Assembly (NCBI RefSeq): GCF_029867415.1
Contig: NC_081184.1
Span: forward strand, 76,730,364 to 76,794,363
From: Vicia villosa
Taxonomy: Eukaryota > Streptophyta > Magnoliopsida > Fabales > Fabaceae
DNA: 64,000 nt
Direction of reading: 5' to 3'
The translations under genes and the position numbers were made by a program. The notes beneath the pieces were generated by a model. It worked only from the letters and a program-made list of their open reading frames with translations. It was not told where the DNA came from and searched no databases. Each line of letters opens with the position of its first letter. The first letter of the stretch is position 1. Below are positions 10,460 to 22,700 of the stretch, one piece after another.

Positions 10460-12346
10460 ATGAACCTTAGGAACGGTAAATTAACCAACAGTGCACAACC
10501 GATTCCTAAACGAAGGTACAACAAGAAAATGGTCAATGTGGCCAGTGCAGGGGGAGATCAGGATCCCCCACAAGGGTCAGGAACAGTAGCGGCAAGTTCT
10601 TCACATGTTTCGACTTCTGCTCCAGAAACCCAGGCTATACCGGTTTCGACGGAATCTGATCCTATAGGTAATTCCCAGGCGATACCTGAAAATACTACAG
10701 GGACGACAGGAACGCTCCCAGTTTCAAGTTCGACTGCTATCCCTTCATTAACAGGTACAAGCGAGATACGGCATTTCGCAACTAATACCACAAATCAGAT
10801 GTTTACCCCAAGACCACCACCTGCCTCAGAGATGTGGAGATCCCATTTCCAATACGGAATGCCACCTTCATACTTGACAGGATTAGGAGGAGCGGGGCCT
10901 ACATACACTACAACTAACCCAACAGCGTTTTCGCCTAATGTTGGTTCGATAGGTCGAAGCGGGCAGAATACGACTTTCTCTGCCCAAGTACCCCCTTTTA
11001 CCACAAATAGTCAAGCAGCATTTCGACAAGAAATGGATGCAAGTAACCATGATATGTTAGTAAATCTTGCTAAAGAATTGGGGTCCATTTTGAATCCGTT
11101 AGCAACAAACATTGCTAGGACTAACCACGATAATGCGGAAACCTTCCAAAAAATATCATCTCAAATGAATCGAATGGCAGATTTTCTAGGAGTTCCACAA
11201 AATAGACGAAGGAACAACCAATCAACTTATCAGGAGGGGCAACCCATTCTAGAACAAGTTAGACCCCCAGTACCGCCACCTAGGCCAACATCAGTCGAAC
11301 AAAATAGAGTCGAACAAAACCAAGTGATAGACTTAGAGGCTCGAAGTCAAACGACTAACGTTGGCCAACAAGCAGTTACCCAGCCACAACCTAATTTAGT
11401 GGTGGTAAGAAGAAACGAACATCCTGATGAAGTGATACATAGGGTTAGGAGAGACAATCTGGCAACAGAGAACAACCTCACTGCCATGATAGAGAGAATA
11501 ATGGCTAACAATGGCCTTAATACCGGGCTTCGACGCCCAAACTATACATCCCCAACAGCAGAATATATTATGCAAACGGAATTGCCAAGGGGTACCAAAG
11601 TACCAAAATTTACTAAGTTTTCAGGGGACACCAATGAATCTACCGTGGAGCACATAGCCAGATATCTGACGGAAGTAGGGGATCTAGCAGGGAACGAAGA
11701 CTTAAGGATTAAATACTTCCCTAGTTCGCTGACAAAAAATGCTTTTGTTTGGTTCACTACGTTGCCCCTAAATTCCATAGATGCATGGGCACACTTGGAG
11801 AGATTATTCCATGAACAATTCTACATGGGTCAAACCAAGATAAGCTTGGAAGAATTGGCTAGCATCAAGAGGAAGTTCACGGAATCTATAGACGATTACT
11901 TAAATAGGTTCCGTTTGTTGAAATCAAGATGCTTCACGACTGTCCCAGAACATGAATTAGTTGAAATGGCTGCAGGTGGCCTAGATTATTCAATTCGAAA
12001 GAAACTGGATACTCAATACCTGAGAGATATGGCCCAATTGGCAGACAGGGTTCGACAAGTCGAACGGTTAAAAGCAGAAAAAGCCAGAGCAAGTAAGAGT
12101 TATAAGAAGGAGAGAGTAGCATACGTCGAAGCAGACGACGGTGATGGCGAACCTTTCGACGACTCATACGACATGGAAGAGGTCGAAATAGATCTTGCTA
12201 AGTTAAAAGAGGCGCCACCCTATTCTTGCAAATTGCTTACCCCTTCTAATGGAAAGAATCCAGTAGAGAATGATAAAAGCGATAGATTTCCTAAGAAGAC
12301 TTATACATTTGATGTCACTAAATGTGACGAAATATTTGATTTATAA
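10460..12346 (+). CDS. Element 1 gag, N-terminal and capsid part
   Basis: The frame opens at an ATG 84 bp after the LTR. A Pro/Ser/Thr/Gln-rich leader occupies roughly the first 370 residues. It is followed by a capsid-type retrotrans_gag region containing AFVWFTTLPLNSIDAWAHL and a MGQTKISLEELASIKRKFTE-like stretch. A charged Lys/Glu/Asp-rich stretch closes it. The frame stops at TAA (12,344-12,346), but the same frame reopens at once and carries the expected zinc-finger continuation, so this stop looks like a mutation. Role: structural protein of the cytoplasmic virus-like particle that packages the element RNA. Confidence 0.85.
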   Translation: MNLRNGKLTNSAQPIPKRRYNKKMVNVASAGGDQDPPQGSGTVAASSSHVSTSAPETQAIPVSTESDPIGNSQAIPENTTGTTGTLPVSSSTAIPSLTGTSEIRHFATNTTNQMFTPRPPPASEMWRSHFQYGMPPSYLTGLGGAGPTYTTTNPTAFSPNVGSIGRSGQNTTFSAQVPPFTTNSQAAFRQEMDASNHDMLVNLAKELGSILNPLATNIARTNHDNAETFQKISSQMNRMADFLGVPQNRRRNNQSTYQEGQPILEQVRPPVPPPRPTSVEQNRVEQNQVIDLEARSQTTNVGQQAVTQPQPNLVVVRRNEHPDEVIHRVRRDNLATENNLTAMIERIMANNGLNTGLRRPNYTSPTAEYIMQTELPRGTKVPKFTKFSGDTNESTVEHIARYLTEVGDLAGNEDLRIKYFPSSLTKNAFVWFTTLPLNSIDAWAHLERLFHEQFYMGQTKISLEELASIKRKFTESIDDYLNRFRLLKSRCFTTVPEHELVEMAAGGLDYSIRKKLDTQYLRDMAQLADRVRQVERLKAEKARASKSYKKERVAYVEADDGDGEPFDDSYDMEEVEIDLAKLKEAPPYSCKLLTPSNGKNPVENDKSDRFPKKTYTFDVTKCDEIFDL

Positions 12347-13777
12347 GTAAAAGATGGCCAGATGATAGTACCTCCCAATTCAAAAATTCCTCCGTTAGAG
12401 CAACGGAAGAAGCAAGGTTTTTGCAAATATCACGGTTTTTTAGGCCATAAAACTTCACAATGTTTTCTTTTCAGGGATCTAATTCAGAATGCTATCAAGG
12501 ATGGACGTCTGAAATTCGCTGACAAAGCCAAGAACCCTATGAAGGTTGACACAGACCCTTTGAATGTGGCTGACACTAACTTGTGTGAACCACTTGACGT
12601 CAACATGGTGGAAGTATCTGAAGTTGATGCTGCTGAATCGGAGATAATTGCAGGTGGAAAGCAGGCTACTGAAGGCCTAAATGCCAATTCGATCTTCAAT
12701 ACTGATGTTGAAGGATCCTTTGATGCTGAAATGACTGAAGATCTGAAAGGAAAAACAAGTGAGGCCACTGAAGACCTCACAGTAAAGCTTCAGCAGATAC
12801 GAATTTGTGAGGCTCCTCCGGCAGGTGTTAACATGGTCAATGTTAGACGCCCTTTATCTAAAATTGAAGAACTAGAAAAATGGCTGATAAGGGAGAAAGG
12901 AAACATTGAAATCCCGCCAAGGGGAAACAGTTTGAAGGATTATCTCTGGGATTTCCACGTGAAAAATGGTGGAAAAAGGCTGATGTGCCCAAGATGTTCA
13001 GTTATGTTAAATCGAAGGGTTCAAGCAAATTTCGAGAGGGCCCTACGAGAAAGAATGGAGCAGCCTTGGAGAGGAGGAAACTTGCTGCTGAAAGTATACC
13101 CAAGGTCTGAAGAAAGCATTGTTGGTTTCTTAGTCAGATGTCACAACGACAACTCTGAAGTTGCACTGTGCCCTAGATGTGGTGCAGTCTATGACGAGCT
13201 ACTAGCAAGATCATTCGAAAGGGTGTATCTCTACATGGGTCGGGAGACTCAGGGACTTCGTACTAATTTGTTTATGTTCGACAACTGAACCCCTGCGAAG
13301 AGGCCTGACAGCCCACACCCTAGAGCTCGAAGGGTCACATTCAAAGTTCCTACAGACATACCCAGGGATAGATGGATGCAAGCTGGTACCAGAACCAACA
13401 AATGGCGAAGTTGGGACCAAGGAGGAAGAACTGCAATGGTATATTGGAAGCAGTTCCAGACTTCCAATCGAGAGATGTACAGGTTGGAAAACTACAAAGG
13501 CAAAAATCCTATGTCTAGATCCCAATGGAGAAGGCACCAGAGGATGAAGAAGGCCCAAAGGGAATACAAACCAAGGGAGACTAGGGAATCAAGTAGCAAT
13601 CAGATCCCAATGCAGGGGGCAAGGACAAGTAAACCTCCAGTGGAACGTAAGTTGTTCGACTCTGAAAATGAGAAAGAAGGAGAAAAAATGCATTCTAGCC
13701 CTTGGAAGGAAGACGATAGGCTGACGAATGACTTCGACTCAGACGGAGTTTCGTCTATAAACCTCAATTGAAATGTT
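12347..13777 (+). pseudogene. Element 1 gag C-terminal region, broken by two stops
   Basis: It continues the gag frame exactly (all segments differ by multiples of three) across the TAA at 12,344 and further TGA stops at 13,286-13,288 and 13,769-13,771. The first segment has CKYHGFLGHKTSQC, a knuckle with zinc-finger spacing in which the usual second Cys is His. Farther on, two CPRC pairs (about residues 218-221 and 263-266 of the segment from 12,362) resemble a zinc ribbon. The last part is Arg/Lys-rich. The stops make the protein untranslatable without readthrough. Function by position: nucleic-acid-binding part of gag. Confidence 0.7.
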
Positions 13778-14587
13778 GTGTTAGTACTCCCTCATGAGTT
13801 TAACCAGGAAACTGAAGTTGAAGATTGTGAGGAAGCTGATGAGGAAGAGATGGCAAGACATAGACCTGTGTGTTATTATGTGCTGAACAATGGGGCAGTC
13901 GAAGAGCAGAACGCTTTCTTCGAAAGGCCTGATGAAGGTATGAGGAATCATTTGAAACCACTCTACATAAGAGCCAAGATTGAAAATGTTGGCATTAACA
14001 AAGTGTTAGTAGATGGGGGAGCAGCAGTGAACCTAATGCCCCAATATATGCTGAAGAGAATTGGTATGTTCGATACTGATATAAGACCACATAACATGGT
14101 TCTGTCCAACTATGAAGGCAAGATAGGGCAAACTTTAGGAGTAATTCAAGTGAATTTAACTGTGGGTTCCGTCACCAGGCCAACGATGTTCATGGTGATA
14201 CCAGCAAAGGCTAATTACAATCTTTTGCTTGGAAGAGAGTGGATACATGGAGTTGCGGCTGTGCCTTCGACGATGCATCAAAGACTAACCATTTGGAGAG
14301 AAGATGGCATAGTAGAGAACATCGAAGGAGATCAAAGTTACTACATGGCTGAAGTCAATCAGGTCAATAAAACTAGTTTCGACAGGAATCTAGCGAACAT
14401 AGGACCTTGTCATGCTGCTGAAGACATATACACTCCAAACAGAAATGCTTTGTACTATTTGTCTTTACATCCTAATGGATTCCAATGGAATAGAGAGATA
14501 ATGGATGGTCCAGAAGATATCCCACCAGCGGAGCATTCACCACCAATACGGCCAACAGGCTGGGATGATGACGTTGTCGATGTCTGA
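13778..14587 (+). CDS. Element 1 aspartic protease region
   Basis: The frame is the same as gag. The active-site stretch reads [13 protein letters not shown], where retroviral-type proteases usually have D-T/S-G. A later [12 protein letters not shown] stretch matches the second conserved block of Tat/Ogre proteases. The frame ends at a TGA at 14,585-14,587, where the polymerase frame, shifted by one base, takes over. Whether this shift is a mutation or a normal programmed event cannot be decided from one copy. Confidence 0.75.
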   Translation: MLVLPHEFNQETEVEDCEEADEEEMARHRPVCYYVLNNGAVEEQNAFFERPDEGMRNHLKPLYIRAKIENVGINKVLVDGGAAVNLMPQYMLKRIGMFDTDIRPHNMVLSNYEGKIGQTLGVIQVNLTVGSVTRPTMFMVIPAKANYNLLLGREWIHGVAAVPSTMHQRLTIWREDGIVENIEGDQSYYMAEVNQVNKTSFDRNLANIGPCHAAEDIYTPNRNALYYLSLHPNGFQWNREIMDGPEDIPPAEHSPPIRPTGWDDDVVDV

Positions 14588-14589
14588 GT

Positions 14590-16787
14590 CATCCTTCTTC
14601 GAAAAGATTTCGGCTTATATAGCTGAGAATAAAAGAAAAACGGCTCTTGAAGCCGAATTATCAAACATGATGGTTAACGCAGTTCCAAGAAAGGAAGAAA
14701 CGACAGATTCGGGGATACACATGATCCCTCAATCCCTTGAAGATCCAGGTCAAGACGAAGTGATCTCAGGAGAAGGATCGAGTCAAAGATTAGACGCAAT
14801 CTACGACGAAGAGCCTTTGGGATTCGAGAAAGACCCAATGGGGGCAAATATCAAAATGTTAGCCCAAGATCCACTCGAAGAAGTAAATCTCGGAGATGGA
14901 GATCAGAAGAGGGTAACATATATCAGTGCGAAACTGGTGCCAACGCTGAAGGCAAAAGTCATCGTGTTGTTGAAGGAGAACAAAGATTGCTTTGCATGGG
15001 ACTACGACGAGATGCCTGGTCTAGGGCGAGATTTGGTCGAATTAAAGTTGCCCATAAAGGAAGGAAAAAAGCCCATCAAGCAAACTCCTAGGAGGTTCGC
15101 ACCAGAAATTCATTCGAAGATCAAAGCAGAGGTCGAAAGACTTCTACGATGCAAGTTCATCAGAACCACGAGGTATGTTGAATGGATTGCTAATATTGTA
15201 CCGGTTATTAAAAAGAATGGTTCATTAAGAATATGCATAGATTTTCGTGATCTTAATGCAGCAACGCCTAAAGATGAATATCCCATGCCTGTGGCAGAAG
15301 TGTTAGTAGATTCAGCCGCAGGCTTCGAATACCTAAGTATGTTGGATGGATATTCTGGGTATAACCAAATCTTCATTGCAGAAGAAGATGTGTCTAAAAC
15401 AGCTTTTCGCTGCCCAAGGGCCATAGGCACCTATGAATGGGTTGTAATGCCTTTTGGTCTAAAAAATGCTGGGGCAACTTATCAAAGAGCAATGAATTCT
15501 ATATTCCATGATTTTATAGAAACTTTCATGCAAGTATACATAGATGACATTGTGGTGAAATCTGTTTCGGATAACAGTCATCTTGACCATCTGAGCCAAT
15601 CGTTCGAAAGAGTGAGAAAACATAGCTTGAAGATGAACCCCCTTAAATGTGCTTTCTTTGTGCAGGCTGGAGATTTCCTGGGCTTCGTGCTCCACAAAAA
15701 GGGAATAGAAATTAATCAAAATAAAACAAAGGCTATTATGGAAACGAAGCCTCCATCCACGAAGAAAGAATTACAGTCTTTACTGGGAAAGATAAACTTC
15801 TTGAGAAGATTCATTTCCAACTTGAGTGGACGCATGCAAGCATTCTCTCCCATACTTCGAATGAAGCAAGGAAAGTTCGAATGGAGTGCTGAACATCAAG
15901 AAGCTTTCGAGAAGATAAAGCAATACTTGATGCATCCACCAATCTTATCTCCCCCAAATGGGAAGAAACACATGCGCCTGTATATTTCAGCGTCAGATAA
16001 TACAATAGGTAGCATGTTAGCTCAAGAAGATGATAATGGCATCGAAAGAGCCATTTATTACTTAAGTAGGGTACTCAATGATGCAGAGACTAGGTATAGT
16101 GCAATAGAGAAACTCTGCCTTTGTTTATATTTCTCTTGTATCAAACTAAAGTATTATATAAAGCCAGTTGATGTTTATGTTTCGTCTCATTGTGATGTGA
16201 TTAAACACATGCTATCAAAGCCTATATTGCACAGTCGAATTGGCAAATGGGCGTTGGCCCTCACTGAGTACTCTTTGATATTTCAACCCCTTAAAGCAAT
16301 GAAAGGTCAAATTGTATCAGATTTCATTGTTGACCATGCAGTGGTCGAAAGCCCTCAACAATACGTAGAATTAAAGCCTTGGAAGCTATACTTCGATGGT
16401 TCAACCCATAAAGAAGGGACTGGCGTTGGAATACTAATAATCTCTCCTGATGGAATTCCAACAAAGCTCAAGTATAAGATTGAAGGTCCCTTATGCTCCA
16501 ACAACGAAGCTGAATACGAAGCATTGATTGTTGGACTTGAGGCTTTGTTAGAATTGGGGGCAACCAGAGTCGAAATTAAAGGAGACTCTGAACTAGTGAT
16601 TAAGCAGTTAAAGAAAGAATACAAGTGTATCAAAGAAAATCTGATCATGTATTTTGTCATAGCAAATAGGCTGCTCAAAAAATTCGAGTACGTGGATCTA
16701 AATCACGTTTCCAGGTTGAAAAATCAAGAAGCGAATGATTTGGCACAGTTAGCTTCAGGATACAGGGTATCAAAAGAAAAACTATAA
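14590..16787 (+). CDS. Element 1 reverse transcriptase, RNase H and second RNase H
   Basis: The open frame formally begins upstream of 14,590, but homology starts near [15 protein letters not shown] motifs in order: [23 protein letters not shown]-like [27 protein letters not shown], and the catalytic YIDD at 15,537-15,548. A classical RNase H/connection region follows ([15 protein letters not shown] ... ETRYSAIEK). Then comes an archaeal-type RNase H with Asp in YFDGST (near 16,395), Glu in NNEAEYEAL and Asp in KGDSELV. Catalytic residues are present. The frame ends at TAA 16,785-16,787, directly followed in frame by integrase, so that stop is probably a mutation. Confidence 0.9.
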
Positions 16788-16790
16788 GAA

Positions 16791-18191
16791 TTGATCGAAG
16801 TAAGAGGCAAGGCGATGGCTACCAGGCTCTCCCCGAGTGACTTGGAGAACTCACGATTAGGTTTTGCCAACAAACAAGAGTTTGAAGTTTTGAATGTAGA
16901 CTCCTTGGCAGACACAGACTGGAGAAGTCCAATTGTGAATTACTTGAAAGATCCTTCGACAGACACGGATAGAAAGGTAAAATATCGAGCCTTATCACAC
17001 TTCTTAATGGGAAATGAATTGTTTAAGAAAACCCCCGAAGGAGTTTTATTAAAATGTCTGGGCAATGCGGAAGCGTATTTGACTCTCTCAAACGTACATA
17101 GCGGAGCATGTGGTTTGCACCAAGCAGGGCACAAAATGAAATGGCTTTTGTTTCGATACGGAATGTATTGGCCCTCTATGTTGAAAGATTGCATAGAATT
17201 TGCAAAAGGTTGTCAAGAATGTCAAGAGCATGCATGTATTCAACATGCCCCTGCAAACGAGTTAAGTTCAATAATAAAACCATGGCCTTTCAGAGGTTGG
17301 GCATTAGACTTAATTGGAGAAATTCACCACAAGTCTTCTAGAGGTCAAAGGTACATTTTGGTAGGAATAGACTATTTCACAAAATGGGTCGAAGTGATAC
17401 CACTTGCGAATGTGGATCAAGAGGCTGTAATTGAGTTTATTCAAAAACACATCATATACAGATTCGGAATCCCAGAAAGTATAACCACAGATCAAGGATC
17501 AGTGTTCACCGGGCGAAAGATGCAAGACTTCGCCAAAGAAATGGGGTTCAAATTGTTTACCTCTACACCTTACTATGCTCAGGCAAATGGACAAGTCGAA
17601 GCAGCAAATAAAATAATAATTGGTCTCATAAAGAAACATGTAGGGAGAAAGCCCAAGAAATGGCATAAGACTTTGGACCAAGCACTTTGGGCTTGTCGAA
17701 CATCGCCAAAAGAAGCTACAAACACAACGCCTTTCCAACTGACGTTTGGACATGATGCAGTACTCCCAGTCGAAATATACTTGCAATCAGTTAGAATCCA
17801 AAGGCAAGCAAAAATTCCTCCAAACACTTACTGGGAATTGATGATGAATGAATTAGTAGATTTGGACGAAGACAGACTTCGAGCATTGGAGATGATAAAA
17901 AGACAAAAAGAAAGAGTGTCCAGAGCATTCAATAAAAAGGTGAAAGGTAAAACGTTTATTAGTAATGACTTAGTTTGGAAAGCTATTTTACCTATAGATC
18001 GAAAGAATCAAGCACTTGGTAAATGGTCCCCACATTGGGAGGGACCCTTTCGAATCTTGAAAGTGTTTTCAAATAACGCTTATGAAATAGAAGAATTGGC
18101 AGAAGATCGTAGGATTTTAAGGGTAAATGGGAAGTATCTGAAAAGATACAAACCAAGCATGCATGAAGTAAAGATTCTTGCAAAAATGTAG
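16791..18191 (+). CDS. Element 1 integrase
   Basis: A segment of 466 codons in frame with RT. The zinc-binding N-domain has His around residues 103-114 and Cys 141/144 (CQECQEH). The catalytic core shows D173 (ALDLIGEI), D234 (TDQGSVF) and E270 (GQVEAANK), with the last two separated by the classical 35 residues. The C-terminal DNA-binding part includes WEGPFRILKVF and ends ...KRYKPSMHEVKILAKM. There is no chromodomain. Role: inserts element cDNA into chromosomes, giving the 5-bp duplication seen here. The frame itself is intact. Confidence 0.92.
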   Translation: MIEVRGKAMATRLSPSDLENSRLGFANKQEFEVLNVDSLADTDWRSPIVNYLKDPSTDTDRKVKYRALSHFLMGNELFKKTPEGVLLKCLGNAEAYLTLSNVHSGACGLHQAGHKMKWLLFRYGMYWPSMLKDCIEFAKGCQECQEHACIQHAPANELSSIIKPWPFRGWALDLIGEIHHKSSRGQRYILVGIDYFTKWVEVIPLANVDQEAVIEFIQKHIIYRFGIPESITTDQGSVFTGRKMQDFAKEMGFKLFTSTPYYAQANGQVEAANKIIIGLIKKHVGRKPKKWHKTLDQALWACRTSPKEATNTTPFQLTFGHDAVLPVEIYLQSVRIQRQAKIPPNTYWELMMNELVDLDEDRLRALEMIKRQKERVSRAFNKKVKGKTFISNDLVWKAILPIDRKNQALGKWSPHWEGPFRILKVFSNNAYEIEELAEDRRILRVNGKYLKRYKPSMHEVKILAKM

Positions 18192-18411
18192 ATATTCGAA
18201 GTACGTTGCGTAGGCCAAAATGGTGGAGCTAACACCAAAATGGCTTTATGTTCAAACAAACATGCATGGTAAGTACAGTAAGAAGACCAAAGAAACGTCA
18301 AAATATTTTTTCATTAATACCAAAGGAGTACATGCGTTACAGAGAAGTTGGTTCCAAAAAAACATTGAAGATTACAAAATGCAAAACATAAAGCCTAAAA
18401 CAACCCAACTC

Positions 18412-19263
18412 CTAGTTTATCCTTTGATCTAAACCCGCTAGAGACAGCAGGGGCAAGCTTTCCGCCTCGAACATGTCCAAAGATCCAGATCTGCGCATCC
18501 TTCTCACTATCCCTTTTTTAAGGAACATGTAAGATAAGAGTCTTCCATATGGAAGACATGTTACTATGCCTTGTCGAGCAGCAGCCATGGAAACTGCTTC
18601 AACAAGTCCTTTGAAGATCATCAGAGGAAAGTTGATTTTCTTCCCACGGAGGGCACAGAGTATAAACTCTAAATCCTCCACCATGATGCTATTTTGATCA
18701 TGGTTTCATGGACGAAAGTTGCCCATGAGGAGTTGATGCCAAACCCTGATGACCTTGGCGCTGAAAGGATCATTATCCATAAGAGTCCTCAACATGAGAT
18801 GAGTGGTCATGTTGAAGGTATTGTCGTCAAAAGTCTCCCCAGAGTTATTGCATCTCAGCAGGTTGGAGATGATGGAAGGAGTGATAGTGATATGGGCCCT
18901 TCGAACCTCAGAGACGATAGTGGTTCTGCCTTCCGGATCTATGCGCAGAGACGCAAACATCCAAAAGTCCGCTAACATATTGGGATAAACAGATCCCTCC
19001 AGCATTTCATAGTAAAACTCAAGATCTTGATTAGCAAAGAGGGTGCTAAGACTTATGAAGTTTTCATCAAGCTCTTCTTCAAAAAGTTTGAATTCTTTCT
19101 TAATGCAAGCCCTGATGTTAGCATGAGTTAGGGGTAGTGCCATTTGGAGAAGAAGAGTTGGAAAAGGTTGTTGTCTGATTCTGTGTTTGAGAGAATGCAA
19201 GAAGGAACGGAGTTTTGGGGCAAAGAGTTTGAAGAAAGTGTGAAGGAAGAAGTGGAATGCCAA
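18412..19263 (-). pseudogene. Element 1 antisense gene A: 'plant transposon protein'-type domain
   Basis: A minus-strand frame with the likely start at 19,143 (MALPLTHANIRAC), because a TATA sequence lies at 19,268-19,276, too close to the first Met at 19,263. It runs 243 codons and is interrupted once by an in-frame TGA (18,703-18,705). Motifs: YPNMLADFWMFASL, ITPSIISNLLRCNN, VIRVWHQLLMGN and LPYGRLLSYMFLKKGI. The same ordered motifs occur in the ORF of the copia element at 32,908-35,346 (YPELVKDFWVHATV ... FGRMISDILIESKVL), so the two are homologous. I believe this corresponds to the domain annotated as 'putative plant transposon protein'. Biochemical function is unknown. Confidence 0.65.
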
Positions 19264-19267
19264 CCCT

Positions 19268-19276
19268 TTATATAGA
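19268..19276 (-). promoter_or_regulatory. TATA-like box for antisense gene A
   Basis: Minus-strand CTATATAAAG stands about 125 bp upstream of the preferred ATG at 19,143. It suggests antisense gene A has its own promoter inside the retrotransposon. About 470 bp between this and the end of gene B hold no frame I can support. Confidence 0.45.
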
Positions 19277-19743
19277 ATAAGTTGGTAGTAGAGGAACGGT
19301 TTGTTTTAATGATTGATTGGACTGCATTTGGTATTCCAAAGAGAAGTTATGGCTTCCTCCGTTTCCCGCCCTTGGAAATTGAAATATAATCATGATGAGA
19401 ACTGATGCACGCACGTCTCAAATAGACGTTTTGGAAAAGATGACGTCAGCTTTCAATGATGGTTACGGCTAAGAGTAGTAGAAACGTCAAGTCTAGGCTC
19501 AAAGGGTTGCGAAGGATAATCATGTCACGTGGTTACATTTATTAAAATTACTGTGACAGTGGAAAAAGTATATTTTGGCAAGTTTTAGAGAATTGCTAAG
19601 ATATTACTTATGATAATTGCAAAATAAAATATATGGGGAGATTGAAAGATAAAGTTGCACATACATATATATATTCTTGGAGAAATTTGATTACAGAACA
19701 AGATAAGTACGCAGCACAAAAAAGAGTACAAGGTTCAAAGCAA

Positions 19744-22700
19744 CTAATTAAAATCTTTGGGAAGGTTATCTTTTATCTTCGAGTACTGGATCTCCCATAA
19801 GGACATATGACGTTCGATCAATGCCTGCTGTCTTTTCAGTTCTTCGATCTCTGGCACTAGCTGCTGTGCCGTCTCGAAGTGTCGAATCCCTGACTGCGCC
19901 ACTTCAGTTAATTCATCTTGATTGGTTTTTTGGATTTATACCTGACGAGACTGGGCACCCTTTATCTTCCCATTGAGTTGCTCAATTTGTTTTTTTCAGG
20001 CTTTGATATTTGTCTCACACTCTTCATATTCCCGTTGGTTCTTCAAACGCTCGAGCTTAAGGGTTTCAACCTTCTTTGTTGCATCGTTAGCAGCTTCCCA
20101 TGAAGAACTGTGAGAAGTCATTTTTGCTGTGAGCTGTCCGTCAATATCCCGTTTTCGAAGGAGATTAGATTGGAGTTGCTCAATTAGAGAACTCAATATG
20201 ACAATTACTTCTGAAATTTCCACCGGAACAAGAAGTAAATCCACTTTCTTCAGAAGGTTGTTTAGGCCATAATATTTGGTGGAATCCTTGCTGAGAGCTT
20301 CGATGAGGTTGGTTTCAAAGAACCTCTCTCTTATCTGATGAAGGAGTTTAGTAATATCATCCTTGTCACCAGTACCTGCCAAGACAGTCGAAGAAGTTCC
20401 AAGAGACGAAGAGCTATCGATACTCATCACGGTCTTGAGGAAGCTCACAGGATCAGTCTTCTTGAGTTGCTCTAGTTCTGAGGGAGTAGGCATCGCAGGA
20501 GCTTGCTTTGAAGTAGTCACAGGACTGACCGTAGTTCCAAGGTTCGAAATTTCGTTAGAACCAGGTGTAGCCAGTTTGGAAGTTTCTTCTGTAACGTCCT
20601 GTTCAGATATAGTGTCTTCGCTGCCAGTTGGTTGTCCAGCTACGTTACCACTATTCGAACATTGCGGATTTTCCTCCATAATTTCATATTGATGAGTGGG
20701 TGGGGACTCATCATTTGAATGGCTTTCTTCAGTAGACGCAGTCAGAATGATGGTTGCAAGAGGTTGATTGTCTTCAAGAACGGGAGAAAGCACATGAGAT
20801 TCGTGTTGAGAAACACCTATGATGGACAGTCAGGATTGATTAAAACGAAAAGGCAGAAAATTCATCTGTCATTCAAAAGAGAAAATATTTACCTCGAAGT
20901 TTGTCAAGGTTAATGTGTACACTTGAGGCTTTGAGATCAGAAGTAGCGGGTACCAGCCTCATCCTACATTTACAAGGTAAAAATGTGAGCTTAATCATTA
21001 AAATTAGAATGTAAAGAAATGATTAAATGATGAAACCCAAAATACCTTGGTCGGAATGTTGTCTGGACTAGAGTTATGACTCTCCATAATGGGGATAGTG
21101 CTAGCGGCCTTCAAGGGTGAGTCCTCGGAAGACACCTTGTCACTCGAAGAGGTGAGCTTCGAAGTCCCAGATCCCTTTCCTTTGGCTGAAGGGGTAGCAG
21201 GTTTTTGTCTTTTCTTTATCGTTTGTCTGGTGCGGGGAGAAGATTTATCTTCATCGTGTGAGTCGGCTGTTGGAGGAGTTTTTCGTTTCGAATGCGCTGG
21301 AGGCTTCGAGCTCTGAAGTGCATTTTAAAACCAAGTGAGTGATATTCATTAAATTTCATAAGCTGAAATATAAGGTATCCAAGTACCGTAGGTTTTTGGC
21401 CAGTGGTGACAGAGTCACTCCCACTCGCCCTGGTGTTCCTCGAAGTTCCATAACCCTTTTGTATAGGGGCTTCCTTGATTTGTCTCTTTCGAGCAACAGC
21501 TGTGAATAAAATAGAAATCAGTATTTCAATGAAAAAGGGGGAATTAGTTGAAGGATTATCTAAACCCCGACCTTCAGGCATTGGAGTCAAAACGCGAACA
21601 TGCTCAATATCTATATGAAGATGTCCTTTGAAAGTATCCAAGGTATGCTTAGTCGGGACCACTCGTTCAGCGTGTTTTTTAGTTTGTTCCTGAAGAATTT
21701 TCATAGGATTTCCACACACAAACCAGTCTGGAAAAGGAGGACTTAAAGCCACACCAAAATCAGCACTTGGCAGTGGAGGAAATTTTGGAGGATTAAGTTT
21801 GAAAGCCACTTCATAACGCAGTTCTGGTCAAACAGACGGGGGCAGTTTCAACTTATCCAGTTTAGCAGAAAACTTTTCATGTAAAGTAACCACAGCCTCG
21901 CGAACGGTCCGGCTAAGGTCATCAGGCCTATAGATAGTTTCAATGAACTTTTGAAATGCTTGAATTTCTTTAATATGAGTCGAAGTACCTTTTTGGAAAT
22001 TCTCCTGCACATCAGCAAAAGCTGCAGTTAGTTCTCGAGTAAGGCTGTCAGCATCGAAGATTTGCGTAGAATAATATTCTGTCCACCATTGATGAAAATC
22101 TATAGTGGAATAAAAAGCAGGCTCGAAGGAAATGGGAGACAAAGTGGTGATGCCAAAATAGCGGGAGATTTTTAATTCATATTTATCTTCTGTCAGATGC
22201 GAAGTGTGTAGACACATGTGATTCCTTTTGTCATACAGACACTTCAGTTTGAGTTGAACCAGCCCAAATTGTCTTGAAACCAGATTCAGTTGATAGCAGA
22301 GGAGACATCAATGACTTTTTGGAGATCAAAGTCGGTGATATAACAGCTTTGGGGTGAGGAAAGCCTCCCCGATGGTCATAGATTCAGCTTGTTGATCAGG
22401 AGAAGTGGCTGGAAATTCTCGAGTAAACCATTCGGGACCCACCTTACGTTGTACGAATGGAGCCATCGAAGGAGTGAATTGATAACGTTCAGCGAACATC
22501 ATCATGAATGCCAGGAAAGTTTCACGAAGTTTGCCACTTTCTTCCTTTGGAGTTAGGTAAGCCAACCTGGTTCCTTCTACTGTTCGATCCTTTATGGTTT
22601 CACTTTCTTCATCAACGACATTTTTATATGGGAGGTGAGCCTCGAAAGTGGCATTAACCCATAGTTGCAACAGCCAGAAAGGACCAGCGAAAAGAAGACA

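Noticed and set aside
18694..18988. Plus-strand ORFs between INT and the 3' LTR of element 1
   Set aside because: Shadows of antisense genes A and B; no domains on the plus strand.
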